Source of the DNA: Hymenopus coronatus
Taxonomy: Eukaryota > Arthropoda > Insecta > Mantodea > Hymenopodidae
Assembly (NCBI GenBank): GCA_030762935.1
Contig: CM060900.1
Coordinates: forward strand, 404,077,632-404,141,631
Length of the DNA: 64,000 nt
Reading direction: 5' to 3'
Below, in pieces: positions 1 through 10,614 of the stretch (within the stretch, counting starts at the first letter, position 1; each line of letters starts with the position of its first letter). The notes under the pieces are model-generated. The model did no database searches, had not been told where the DNA came from, and saw nothing but the letters and a program-made list of their open reading frames with translations. Both the position numbers and the translations under genes were made by a program.

Positions 1-349
1 TAAATGGGTCAGAAGCGAATTCCAGAAAGAAGCATACACAAAATTAATGCCTGAATCAATTAATGCCGTAGCTGACCTCTTGCCACAATAGGGTGCCACA
101 AATGCCAACAAAAGAAATTCTATTCCCTTAATAGTCAGTTACAAAGCTTCTATTTTAGTTAATGCAGATGCCAGGAATGTTGAGAAGTTTACTTTTCATT
201 TTGCTGTTTATGAAAGCAAAATGTTGTCAAACGACCAGGTTAATTTGACTATAAATTGGTCTGTGGTTCACTAGTGTATACCGATGGTGGAGCTATCTTT
301 TGTTGAAAAGCAGGTGGATGGTTTATTGACACATGTATAATGACCTGAT

Positions 350-1475
350 CTTGTGGTAACTGTGTCGGAAGAGCAATTTGTTGCACTGAAAAAATGAGTG
401 CGTTTTTAAAGTAAGTATCATTTTAATTTTTGCCTGCTTCAGTCATGATTCTGAGTATTCACAATCACCTCCTCCATTCAGTAGGAAGCCAGACGCAGCC
501 ACAAGCGATTTGCATTTTCCTACTGTTAGAACATTTAAAAATCTTTCGAAGACTTGAGTGTATGAGTGGGCTAACATTTTTGTGGCAGGAAGAGGAGCTG
601 TGCAAAATGAACCTCATAGGAGGAGAGAGCAGACAAGCATTACTGCAGACAACTTTGTTGCCATTCGTGACATTATTGAAGAAGATTGGCGCATAAAAAT
701 ATCCGAAATTGTTTTTGCCCTAGGAATAAGTTATAGAAGTGTTCAAACAATCATCCGAGATGAACTCCATTACAGAAAATTGTCTGCCAGGTGAATTCCT
801 TGTCTCCTCAACCAGGAAAAAAAAAAAAAACGTTACGCCAAGAAGTTCGTCAGACACACCTGCATCACTACGAGGAGGAGGGAATGCTTGAATCGCATTG
901 TGACTTGTGATGAAACATGGGTGCATCATTACACCTCAGAGTCAAAGCGAGCAAGCATGGAGTGGCAACGAGGAGATGAAGCGGGTCTGGTCAAGGTCAG
1001 AACATGCACATCTGCTGGAAAGGTGCTTGCAATCGTTTTCTGGGACTCCGTGGCCATTTTGCTGGTGGATTTTCTTCACAAACAAAGGACAATTAATGCA
1101 GCCCATTACTGTCACATTTTGGATGAAGCAAAAGCTGCATATTGCAACAAGCAAAGGTGGCAACTGATCCGAAACATTCTTCTCCATGACAATGCGAGGC
1201 AACATACTGCTGCTTTAATGCGGGAAAAACTGGAGAAAATGCATTGGACACCTGTGGAACACCCTCCTTACAGTCCAGATTTATTGCCTTGTGACTATCA
1301 TTAGTTTGGACCTCTCAAACAAGACCTAGGAGGACAGCGATTTGATGATGACGCAAGTGTAGAAGAATTCGTGCGTGACTGACTCCCGCACGCATCCTCC
1401 TTCTTTCTATAAGGATGGCATCAAAAACTTGCTAATTCCATGGAGAAAATGTGTATCAAAGGCAGGACACTATGT
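350..1475 (+). pseudogene. mariner-type transposase relic (DD34D)
   Basis: Frameshifted mariner transposase. The N-terminal helix-turn-helix part is at 558-794 (VYEWANIF, then ISEIVFALGISYRSVQTI, RKLSAR). The catalytic part is open at 888-1304: CDETWVHHY carries the first Asp, LLHDNARQHTA the second, and HPPYSPDLLPCDYH the third, with 34 residues between the last two acids. The reading continues past an in-frame stop as FGPLKQDLGGQRF to a terminal HYVEK near 1480. An A-run near 820 and several stops disable it. Weaker similarity upstream to about 350 is tentative. Terminal inverted repeats were not identified. Confidence 0.88.
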
Positions 1476-1865
1476 AGAAAAATAATCTGTATATGAGTAT
1501 TTTTGTTTGTTGATGCAATAAATTTAAAAAAATAATTCCCGTTTATGTTTGATCTGCCCTTGTATTTTGCATCAACACTTGTAAATAACACCTTTCCTGG
1601 TAATGTTTTCATCCAAATGAGATTTCGATCTCTTGATCATGATATGGGTATAATTCAAAGCTCCAGTTGCTTCAGGGAATGTATCACACTGTTGCCATAC
1701 CACTTTAGTTATTTGAAATGCAGCATACGTTTGCCTGAAATTTGATCCAATCAAATGATTGTGCCCTTGTGTGGTTGCAGCAGGCCAACTTTCCAAAAAG
1801 TTTTGGATACTGAATTCTGATAGACCTCTGTATTTTCTCTGATGGCACACTGGAACCTAGGGATT

Positions 1866-2015
1866 AATACCTGTGGTCGAGTGGCCAGTATTCTGGTTTC
1901 TCACCCAAAGGTACCGGGTTTGATTCCTGGCTGGGACAGGGAATTTTCTTTAACTAGAATCATTCTCTATCCCTACAGAGGTTGTAAGTATGCATGTGTG
2001 TGCGTGTGTTTTTGT
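1866..2015 (+). repeat. tRNA-derived SINE (family e)
   Basis: A tRNA-like head (cctgtggtcgagtggccagt) has RNA polymerase III box A and a box-B-like gggtttgattcctgg, followed by ctgggacagggaattttct, a body I associate with insect tRNA-SINEs. It fades near a tgtgtgcgtgtg run. No target-site duplication was made out. Confidence 0.6.
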
Positions 2016-2017
2016 TT

Positions 2018-2108
2018 TTTATTAAAACTGAAAAATCAAAGTTAAGAAGTCCTGCATCTTTTTTTAATTTTTATAAAACTGAAAAATCAATGGTAAGAAA
2101 ACCTGCAG
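2018..2108 (+). repeat. short tandem duplication, about 54-bp period
   Basis: Two imperfect copies of aaaactgaaaaatcaa followed by ttaagaagtcctgca or gtaagaaaacctgca, spaced about 54 bp. Local slippage is the simplest explanation. Confidence 0.6.
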
Positions 2109-2819
2109 TTCAGTGAGAAATCAGCAGCAGTTGTTTCTAAAGCAAAGACCCCGCTATGACCGCAAAAGTTAAAGGGGCCTATATAAGTGAAAAAATAATA
2201 ATGATAGTATTGTAATCTTTGTTCCCTTGCATTGATGGAACATGAAAATAAACTGACAAAATGAAGTGGTATGCTATAGTATGTAAATTGACAAATAGCC
2301 ATTTCCATCAAATGTTACAAATAGCATCTAGTAGTATTGCATTCATTAAACTCAGATTCACATAATTAAAAATACAGTAAATAGCAGATTCTAAATAGCT
2401 ATAAAAAAGAAATTGGCATATCCAGCATAAAACTAAAATTGGGCTGAGGCGGAAGCTCTTCAACAATATTTCAAAATAATTTCTGGAGTTTTAACACATT
2501 GACTTAATTTATTTGAAGTACTTTTATGTTTTTGAACATTAAATACTAACACATAAGTAATTTGTTCATAGCAATTGTTAATGCATTTTCAAAGGTATAA
2601 TAAAGCTGCCAAAGTTGTATTTTGTTTCTTCTGTAAATTCAGATAATTTTAGGTTGCACTTTTCTTTCAAAGCAGTATCACATTAGGTATATATTAGGAT
2701 GATTAAGACTGCAAGAATTGCCCAAAGAGACAGTGTCTCTCTGTGTGTTATTTTCTTTCATGGAATTGGCAAATGATTGAATTGTCTTATATCGAAAGAA
2801 AGTTTGGTGGTCTGATAAC

Positions 2820-3056
2820 TTATTAGTTTAACATCCTGAAACCCAGTAGATCATATTGACGATGTATGAAATTGGTGAAATAATGCTCAAATGGATCCAT
2901 GGAGCTTAAAGTTACTTGACATTTGTTTTTTCACGATAAGGGAAAAACCTGGAAGAAAACCTTATCCAGGTAATTCACCCTAATCAAGATTCAAACTTTG
3001 GACCTCTTGAATGTGAGGCAGACATGCTACCCACACACTACAGACATGGGCTAGGC
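2820..3056 (-). repeat. tRNA-derived SINE (family a), reversed
   Basis: Read on the minus strand: a tRNA-like head with a box-B relative (tcaaactttggacctcttga on + is the degenerate box region), then an aaccttatccagg block, then a tail region containing gatgtatgaaattggtgaaa and taacatcctgaaac on +. The same order is found at 30655-30912 (+), 31862-32105 (-) and 57995-58228 (-), which defines the family. This copy is diverged. Confidence 0.72.
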
Positions 3057-3303
3057 TCAGATAACTTGGAACTGGCACTTTTGACTTTCAAGTTTGAACT
3101 AAGGCAGCATCATATCGTCTAAATTAACCAATATATAATGCATAATCTCAAGCGTGCTTTTATCTGGGTAAGTTAATTGAAAAGTGGATGCACTAAAGTT
3201 GATTTTGCAGTATTCTAATGTGCTGTCCATGTTGTTTCCAAAGTAACAGTGGAATTTTGTGGGATGATAAACTGGGTTTACAAAATAATTTAATAAAGTG
3301 AAA

Positions 3304-4106
3304 CAGTTGAATGTTTTTGACAGCCATATAGCTAGTTTATATGTAGGAGAGTTTGTTATTCACTATGGGTCTCATTTTATTACCCGGTTTGTGGATTTTT
3401 GGTAACACATATAATCTGGGTATAATGGGAAAATCTGTTCCAATACAGATCTATCTGCTGTTGCTAGTGTATTGGTTTCTGTTAGTGTGTCTTGACGCAT
3501 GTTTTTAATGGGTTTTTGTCTATGCTTGTGTATTCTAGGCTTTGCAGTAGTATCTCAACTCTGGTTACAAAATCACCTTTGTCCAAAATCACTAAAGTGT
3601 TCCCTTTATATGATTTGGTGTATATTACCGGTTTTTCTTTTAATAATTATATGTTGTTGTTTTTTGGTTGTAATTTTGATTTTATATTTGGTCCAAAACT
3701 GATTCATACTGGAATTTTATAATACTTTTTTCATTGTTTGGAAGGTGATTTGTAGCTAATTCAATGCCAGCAATTAAGTCTTCTGTTACTTTGGTGAAGC
3801 TAATACAAGTTTTTAAACTTTTGTTCAACATGGATAATTTGGATTTCGTGAAGGTTTCTTTGGAGAAGTTCACTACTTGTTGGTGGATCTCTGTACTAGA
3901 TTTGTTTTGGCGACTTATCTTGCTTTTGGTTGTGTGTTTGGGGGCTTTTTCTGGTGCTCTATGGACTTTTTTTGTTTGAACCTTAGGCTATTTAGTTTCT
4001 TTTTTAAGTTTTCTTTTTTGTTGCTCATTTTCTTGCTTAAAATCATCAGAAAATTTGATTGGAAATTAATCAACATGGCATGTCCTAAAATATTCGGTAA
4101 TGACAT
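3304..4106 (-). pseudogene. Penelope-like element (family A), 5' part, inverted copy
   Basis: On the minus strand 3304-3599 matches the + strand copy at 4178-4461, giving inverted arms of about 290 nt. The shared block encodes the PLE reverse-transcriptase finger (LPKIHKPG-type peptide and INSPTYKLANWL). Upstream on the same minus strand, 3682-4106 carries N-terminal PLE-like peptide (KTCISFTKVTEDLIAGIELA and a Lys-rich stretch) that the + copy lacks. Stops and frameshifts are present. The pair is arranged head to head. Confidence 0.75.
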
Positions 4107-4136
4107 ATGTAACTTGTAAATTCTTAGTTCAAGATC

Positions 4137-5850
4137 TTGTTACTGTGCATAATATTTGTTCTTTTCAATGGCAATCTCACTTTAGTGATTTTGGTCAAAG
4201 ATGATTATGTAACCAGAGTTGAAATACTACTGCAAAGCCCAGAATACATAAACATAAACAAAAACCCATTAAAAACATGTGCCAAGAACACATTAACAAC
4301 AGCCGATAAATCGTATATTAGAACAGATCTCCCCATTATTCCTAGATTATATGTGCTACCAAAAATCCACAAACCAGGTAATAAAATGAGACCCACAGTG
4401 AATAACATAAACTCTCCTACATACAAACTAGCTAATTGGCTGTCAGAAACATTCAACTGTTTACCTACTTTCCAAATTCTCAGCATAAAAACTCCATAGG
4501 ATTAATTTTCAAAGCTAGATATTACACCTACGGTAATGATGGTATCATTTGATGTTACTGCATTGTTTTTCTAGCATATCAACAGAACTATTGCAACTTC
4601 TAGAGCATTGGTTAAAAAACAACAATATACCCAGCGCACAAACAGAAGACTACATAAAACTAACTAAGCTATGCTTGGACCAAAACTACCTCTCTTTCCA
4701 AGAAAAAGTCTCCAAACAAACCACTGGACTAACCATGGGCAACCCTCTGTCACCTTTCTGAGCAGAATTATACACGAGTTATTTTGAATCCCAAATTACA
4801 AACAGTTTCTCACAACTTTTCAAAACCTGGTACAGATATGTAGATGATATTTTTGCCATAGTACCAATAAAACTTGCAGAAGATACCCTAAAATTGCTAA
4901 ATTTACAAAAAAGATTCATAAAATTCACTATGGAAAGAGAAAAAAAATGGATTGTTACCTTATCTGGATATTAAAATCAATAGAAACCACAATAAACTTA
5001 CTTTTGGCATCTTCAGATAACCCACCCACACAGAAAACTACATAAAAACAATAGCTACAATCCTATAGCACACAAACATGCTGTTCTAAGTAGTACAATC
5101 CACAGACTGGTACACCTACCTCTGGAAAATGAGGAATACAAAAAGAATACCAACACATCATACTACTAGCGATCAAAAATGGTTACCCAAAACACTAATA
5201 GTTAAGAAGATTAAGAAATTTAAAAGACAGAAACATATTCGAGAAATAACAACACTCCAAAATCCACAAGAACCACAAACATACTGAAAGTTCACTTACC
5301 ATCCTTGGGCGCACCATAAATTTAAAAAAATCTTCAAAAAGCAAAACATCACCTTAGCTCATCAGAATCACCATAGTGTACAAAAACTGCTGTGTAACAA
5401 AACAAAAGATCCTGTCCCTAGAGAAAATTTAGCTGGAATATACCAAATAGATTGCAATGACTGTACTCTAGTATACTTAGACAGAACTAAGAGAAATCAG
5501 GAAACAAGACTAAAAGAACATGTGAGAACATATGAGATGTTTATTCCAAAAATAGTTAGACAAATCAGCAGTAGCACATCATTGGACCTCAAATCATAAC
5601 ATCACACTTGGTATAAAACTTTTAAAACCTATAAAAACAGCTACGAATTAGAAACCTGGGAAAAACACAAAGACTATGTAATGAACACCAACCACCCTTG
5701 GGAGATTCATCACCCCATCACCAGAGAGCACCAGCAATCTACAGCCTCCCCTGGATAGGAAACCAAAGTGGCAAATTGTTGATTGGAGAATTGTTGATAA
5801 TGGGAACAATAACCTGTTCCCGAAACGCGTCCGAGTAAGTGGGATTTTCA
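4137..5850 (+). pseudogene. Penelope-like element (family A): RT plus GIY-YIG, degraded
   Basis: Frames shift repeatedly, but the PLE order is clear: RLYVLPKIHKPGNKMRPTV near 4345-4400 (RT finger), TTGLTMGNPLSP near 4720-4758, WYRYVDDIFAIVP near 4828-4867 with the catalytic YVDD preserved, then a GIY-YIG endonuclease region at 5400-5560 (ENLAGIYQIDC and VYLDRTKR, where YIG has become YLD). The body ends with the hammerhead-like motif at 5794-5831. Combining RT with a C-terminal GIY-YIG nuclease is diagnostic of Penelope-like retroelements. Not functional. Confidence 0.88.
5794..5831 (+). ncRNA. hammerhead-like ribozyme motif at PLE 3' end
   Basis: ttgataa, one T, then a perfect 6-bp stem (gggaac 5802-5807 with gttccc 5816-5821), followed by gaaac-gc-gtc. 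This resembles the hammerhead order CUGANGA, stem II, GAAAC, two-base loop, GUC. Core positions are altered (U for C3, A for G8), so this copy is probably inactive. Stem I was not convincing. Hammerhead motifs are known in PLEs. Compare 63388-63421 and 38560-38591. Confidence 0.5.
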
Positions 5851-5924
5851 GTGAAGTAGTGTTACCATTTACCAACTCACTTATATGTGTTGCCTGTGGC
5901 TATTTTAATTTCAAAGGGTAATTT

Positions 5925-6461
5925 ATTAAACGTTAATGAGCCAATAATATGGCTATCAATTTTGTTTTTATTGGTTGATACTCTATGAATGTCCTTTCCA
6001 CTTCTTGAATGGTGAGAGTGAGTTTCACTCTTTTTGAGTCTAAATTGGGGATTTTCACCTACTAATGTGTGACAACTTTATATACAAAAAGAGAGTAAAT
6101 AGTCAGTATACTTTTAAATTGAAAGATTGGTCTACAAGAATCTGTATTTTTCATATTATACATTATTTGGGTGCATAGGAGTCATGGCCTCATTAAACGT
6201 TAATGAGCCAATAATATGGCTATCAATTTTGTTTTTATTGGTTGATACTCTGTGAATGTCCTTTCCACTTCTTGAATGGTGAGAGTGAGAGTTTCACTCT
6301 TTTTGAGTCTAAATTGGGGATTTTCACCTACTAATGTGTTGACAACTTTATATACAAAAAGAGAGTAAATAGTCAGTATACTTTTAAATTGAAAGATTGG
6401 TCTACAAGAATCTGTATTTTTCATGTTATACATTATTTGGGTGCATAGGAGTCATGGCCTC
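5925..6461 (+). repeat. tandem duplication, 267/270-bp unit, two copies
   Basis: Copy 1 5925-6191 and copy 2 6192-6461, both starting attaaacgttaatgagcc and ending gtcatggcctc. They differ by a few small indels (gagagtgag versus gagagtgagag; tgtgtgac versus tgtgttgac). The block lies about 75 bp downstream of the PLE 3' end. No coding content. Confidence 0.92.
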
Positions 6462-7166
6462 CCAGACAAGGACCAGCATCACATGCTACAGTATAACATG
6501 GGAGGGGATAACAGCATAATTATATTTGATAGTTCATGTCGAAAAAGGAAGTTATGATCTTGATGTTAGATTAAAATTAGTTTGTATGTATTTCAACTGA
6601 AGTTATCATACCTCTTCTGGAAATTGTCTGTGAAGTAATTTTCACTCAAAGAATTTCATATAATTTTATATAACTGGTAAACCATAAGAGCTAGCCAAAA
6701 CTTACTGCACAAAGATGTAGATCTGTTTAAAATATATAATTTATTTTAAATTACTATTTTGTGCCATCAACTGCTTAAAAGATTTTTGTTTCTATTTGAA
6801 TTTTTTTATGTTTTTGTCACTTTTTGAAGTGCTGTACCTTGCTGCCCTGACCAACAATAACACATGTGGCAACAACTACTATTTTGAAATATGTGTTTTA
6901 ATTATTTTAGTTTTATCACTATTTAGTCGTCAACAATTACAGTAGGGATGACCTATTTCCCTAGCGCATTGAAGGGAGTCTACATCTAATGTTATTTACC
7001 TTTTCTGCTGGAAAGTGGAAGACATGAGATTCCCTGGCACGACATAAACACAACACCATTGGATGACCGGTTCATCACTACATTCAGCTTGCTGTATCAT
7101 TCGTTACACATATATGCATAAACCTTCTCATATAAATACCTCATCTTAAGAATACCAGGGGCTTTG
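6462..7166. other. AT-rich DNA with one diverged copy of unknown repeat R
   Basis: Mostly featureless. About 6585-6750 (ggtaaaccataagagctagc followed by a gatgtagatctg block) matches the units at 31190-31260 and 31405-31470, so it is an interspersed copy of the repeat described at 29865-31560. Confidence 0.55.
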
Positions 7167-8124
7167 TTAATCTGATAACCACTCCATACCAGAAATATCG
7201 CTACCATCATTTTCTTCTACAGACTTTCCCCTTTCATCTTCCTCAGATATTTCCCTTTCGTGGTCTTCATTCTCTTCTCCTTCATTATCACTATATCCTC
7301 CACCTTGGATTTTAAAACTTTCTGTAACATTTTCAAACAGGCATTCCTCTTCAATATATTTCTCTTCCAACTTTATAATGTACTGACAGACATTTTATCA
7401 CTTTTCCACGCTAATGTCAACAAATGTCAAATGGCAAAGATTCATAACATTGTAATTTAAAAGGTATATTATGACCAGCTACCCATTGATATCAGCCCAA
7501 ATAAGCTCTATTGGGTTAAGATCTGGTGAATCGTGTGGTAATCTAAGAACACTGTTCATGCATTTCCAATAAACTTTAAACAACGCAATTCTTCTGAACA
7601 GGTTTATGGCTTTATCTAGATTGTAAATCTCCAACTTTAGCATTTTTTAATGAAATGGTACATTATTTGCTATAAGCCAGTTCTGCATTTCGCTTTTTGT
7701 AGATGACGTTGGGGCCTTTTCTAACTGCACATTATGGTACACTGCATTATCAACCATTAAAATAGATTTGGGAGGCAAATTACGAATTAATTTTTCCATT
7801 TAAATTTTTTTATAACTTTTCCCATTCATTTTATGGTGATAATTAACTTTTTGTTTTTGGCTTACACATTAAAAATGCCCCAGATATAAATCCAGTTTCA
7901 CTTCCTGCATGCATGATGATTGCTCTTGGCCCTTTTGCAGCAAGCACATGGAAACCTGAGGTATATCATCACTATAGGCACCGTGCACGGACCAGAAAAT
8001 CGTACTGGTGGCACCGCTCTGTGTCATGCTTTGTGCTTATTGTGAGGATAGTTAAAGCGGAAGCCATATGCAATGTAGATATTATTTGTGGCCTATAAAG
8101 TGAAATTTGACTGAAAGTTCTGTT

Positions 8125-8261
8125 TCAAAATGTCAAAATTTTTTTGTACACATCTGGAAATATACTAGGAACATATGAACTGTGGGGATGTCCTGAACCT
8201 TTTATTTCTGATGAAGTGAATGCTGCAAATTTGTGTTGTGTGCTTTGGTTCTTACTCAGGA
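8125..8261 (-). pseudogene. THAP domain, second half, frameshifted
   Basis: Preceded by acceptor ttttattttcag. One frame gives TQICSIHF, the CxxH half of the C2CH zinc site. The adjacent frame then gives SEIKGSGHPHSSYVPSIFPD, the typical THAP C-terminal segment ending in a PSIFP motif, before a stop. A single-base frameshift lies just after IHF. With 8519-8649 it rebuilds the domain order across an intron of about 257 bp. Confidence 0.65.
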
Positions 8262-8518
8262 CTGAAAATAAAATATAAAAATGAATAGTAATACGCACAT
8301 AACAATACATACATAAATATTAATAGTAAAAATGAAAGTAATATTAACAATAATAAAAATAATAATTGACAGACTATTCCCATAATGTGTCGTTTAATCT
8401 AATACTCACAGTATTTAGAGTTTCTATATATTAACTTAAAAAACATCAACATTAATTTCTAAACAACATTATCCATATGTTACTGCTTTGAGGTACAATA
8501 TAAAATTAGTGTACTTAC

Positions 8519-8649
8519 TTCTTTTGATGTACAGCTTGAATCCATAGCTTTCTGCTTTGCGCTTCAGTTTTCCGTGTGGGAAAAGAATAGAAGGCAATAG
8601 CTGGCGAAGTATTCTTGTAGGCATTGCATCCTACAACACAGCAGTTAAT
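8519..8649 (-). pseudogene. THAP domain, first half (exon with splice donor)
   Basis: Peptide CCVVGCNAYKNTSPAIAFYS, then FPTRKTEAQSRKLWIQAV. It has the THAP signature: an N-terminal Cys pair, the FP motif and the following Trp. The codon before N-C-C is ATT where an ATG would be expected, so the start appears lost. The exon ends at 8519 directly before gtaagt, a consensus donor. THAP domains bind DNA and occur in P-type transposases and host regulators. Confidence 0.7.
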
Positions 8650-9486
8650 GTTCCCTTTCCAACTTCTTGTAGTATTTACATTTTCAGGAGGTTCGATCTT
8701 GACATCTTAGCATATGCTAATATTCTTACTTCACTGTCTCTGTTATCCTGTTGTTAGTAACCAAACTTGCCACCAGAGTAGCATGCACGGTGCCTCTAGC
8801 TGTTGGTCTTATATGGGTGCTATGGGTGTAGGTTTCATTCTTATATATTATGGGCTTCCCTTCTTCCCTGTATTCATAATTGCCTGCAAGAATGAAACCT
8901 GAAGAGTTCTAATGTGCTTTTCCTGCAATATACTTGTGTTCTTGTTTTTCTCCACATGAACCCCATATCCCTCAAAATTAGTTTCAAGCTCATACTACCT
9001 CCATTCAAATTTGTTGCTTCCCTAATTTTAGGTATCCATTTGTTAATGGTGGGTGGCGGTTTCTCAACAATGTAAAAATTGTAAACAATATGCAGAATGA
9101 CACATTTATCAAAATCGTCTGTATTGGTTACATGCTTTGGTACACTCCAAAAGAAGTGACCTGTTTTTTGTGTTGTTTCCCTTCCTTGACAATTTTTCGC
9201 ATAGTTCTTTCAGGCACTTTAGTTACAACACTTACTCTTTCTTGCACTTGTTCCAATGGATTCAATAATTCACCAGAAACTGCTTCATGTTTAATGAATG
9301 CATGGACATCATTCACAATCTCCATTTAGCTGTGCAAAGTTTTTGTCCCAAGCTTTGATAAAATTGGAGTCATTTTTGTATGGGTAAGATCATAAAAAGA
9401 AAGAACTTCCATAAACACATCGAAGCACACAATATATACAATCCTTAATTAATCACAGAAACAAATAAAACTAATTTGATACACAG

Positions 9487-9625
9487 AAGGCCAGGTGCAC
9501 CAATCGCCATTAGTAGTTCATGGCCATAAAGTTTCTAGTTAATGCCCTTAAACTCATTTCTTTGGTGCATCAACCTTAATGGATTCAAATGAGTGCCTAA
9601 CAGCCATAAACTTTAAACAAAAATA
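9487..9625 (+). repeat. GGTGCACC-type interspersed repeat
   Basis: Starts ggccaggtgcaccaa and contains a second ggtgcatcaa about 80 bp later; each is followed by a cattag/ttaatgg and gccataaa stretch, so it looks like two imperfect tandem subunits. A reversed relative lies at 14325-14420. Confidence 0.55.
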
Positions 9626-9907
9626 TTCTACCAATTAAGAACTACAAGAGTTAACCCATTGACATACCGTTTTTATTGAACAATTTGAGCACAAAAATAT
9701 CTTTTTCGTTTATTAACAAAAATTACTCTGTCAAGTATTCACTAATAGTTATTCGCATAAGCTTCTTTGGGATTTTCACCAAGATGCCTAGCTGTTGAAG
9801 GATTGATTTCACTTATAGATGAGCATTGTGCTTGAAGTAGAACATTATATATCACGTCTCTTGTAAAGTTGTAAGTTATTATGACAGTAGACACTAACAT
9901 TAATTAT

Positions 9908-10165
9908 TATTATTGGAACCAGTTGAAAAATTCAATGCCACAGGCGGGATTTGAACACAGTTCTTCAGCTCTCTGTGCAGTTGGTTTAACCATTCAGCTA
10001 CTGTGACAACATACCGGTATGCCATTCAATCTGCCAACTGCTAACATGTTTTTTACCCGGTTCACCCAACCAGTATGTCTCCCTTCATGGTGACTCTCCC
10101 CTTAATGGTGACTTGCCTTCATAAGTACATAGTATCCAGGCTATTGCTAACTATCCAGGCTATTT
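9908..10165 (-). repeat. tRNA-derived SINE (family d), copy 1
   Basis: On the minus strand a tRNA-like head (gtagctgaatggttaaacca, with a box-B relative near gttcaaatcccgcc) runs into ggcattgaatttttcaactg; the + strand tail has atccaggctattgctaacta. The second copy begins about 310 bp downstream in the same orientation. Other copies: 14895-15012 and 24283-24480. Confidence 0.7.
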
Positions 10166-10214
10166 TTATTATAATGGTTATACTCCTTTGATAAATATTA
10201 CACAAAATAATGAC

Positions 10215-10455
10215 CTTTTTTATTATTGGAACCATTTGAAAAATTCAATGCCACAGCCGGATATTGAACACAGTTCTTCCGCTCTTTGTGTGATTGCTCT
10301 ACCCATTGAGCTACTGTGACAACATGCAGGTATGCCATTCAAGCTTCCAACTGATTATATGTTTTTTACCTGGTTCAATGAACCAGTGTGGTGTCTCCCT
10401 TCAGAGAACTATCTTAATGGCGACTTGCCTTCATAAATACTTAGTATCTAGGTAA
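10215..10455 (-). repeat. tRNA-derived SINE (family d), copy 2
   Basis: Same order as copy 1: tRNA-like head on the minus strand (gtagctcaatgggtagagca, gttcaatatccggc), then the body matching cttcataaatacttagtatc on +. Two copies in tandem with the same polarity suggest a segmental duplication or two nearby insertions. Confidence 0.7.
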
Positions 10456-10614
10456 TATTATCATGTTGTTGCCAGGGTCCAGATTTTTATGTGCTAAAAA
10501 ACTTAAAAATATTTATTTTTTTGTGACAAAAATTTTAAAAATATTTGGTAAAAATTAAAAAATATGTGATAAAAACTTTTTTTAAATTCAAGAAACACAT
10601 AACAAAAAAGTTAA

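Larger units (their letters stand above)
7977..8794 (-). mobile_element. THAP-carrying inverted-repeat element nested in the ITm relic
   Basis: Both ends read ggcaccgtgca inward, and both have (a)ctggtggca slightly further in, so these are imperfect terminal inverted repeats. The insertion splits the ITm transposase between peptides THIRPTAR and SGFHVLAAKG. Inside, on the minus strand, is a two-exon THAP zinc-finger relic (8519-8649 and 8125-8261). No transposase catalytic domain is present, so it is probably an internally deleted member of a THAP-bearing family (P element or Kolobok would fit). A clear 8-bp target duplication was not seen. Confidence 0.65.
7167..9328 (-). pseudogene. ITm-superfamily transposase relic, near full length, interrupted
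   Basis: Minus strand, N to C. 9325-9128 has the HTH-type start (PLEQVQERVSVVTKVPERTM). 9110-8990 has DDFDKCVILHIVYNFYIVEK and RDMGFMWRKTRTQ. 8860-8800 has EEGKPIIYKNETYTHSTHI, where the expected catalytic Asp is Asn. After the 818-bp insertion, 7975-7840 has AAKGPRAIIMHAGSETGF. 7545-7490 has DSPDLNPIELIWADING, the second and third acids of the DDE/D core. 7390-7167 has the acidic tail KYIEEECLFENVTESF. The pattern fits an IS630-Tc1-mariner transposase. Many stops; long dead. Confidence 0.82.
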
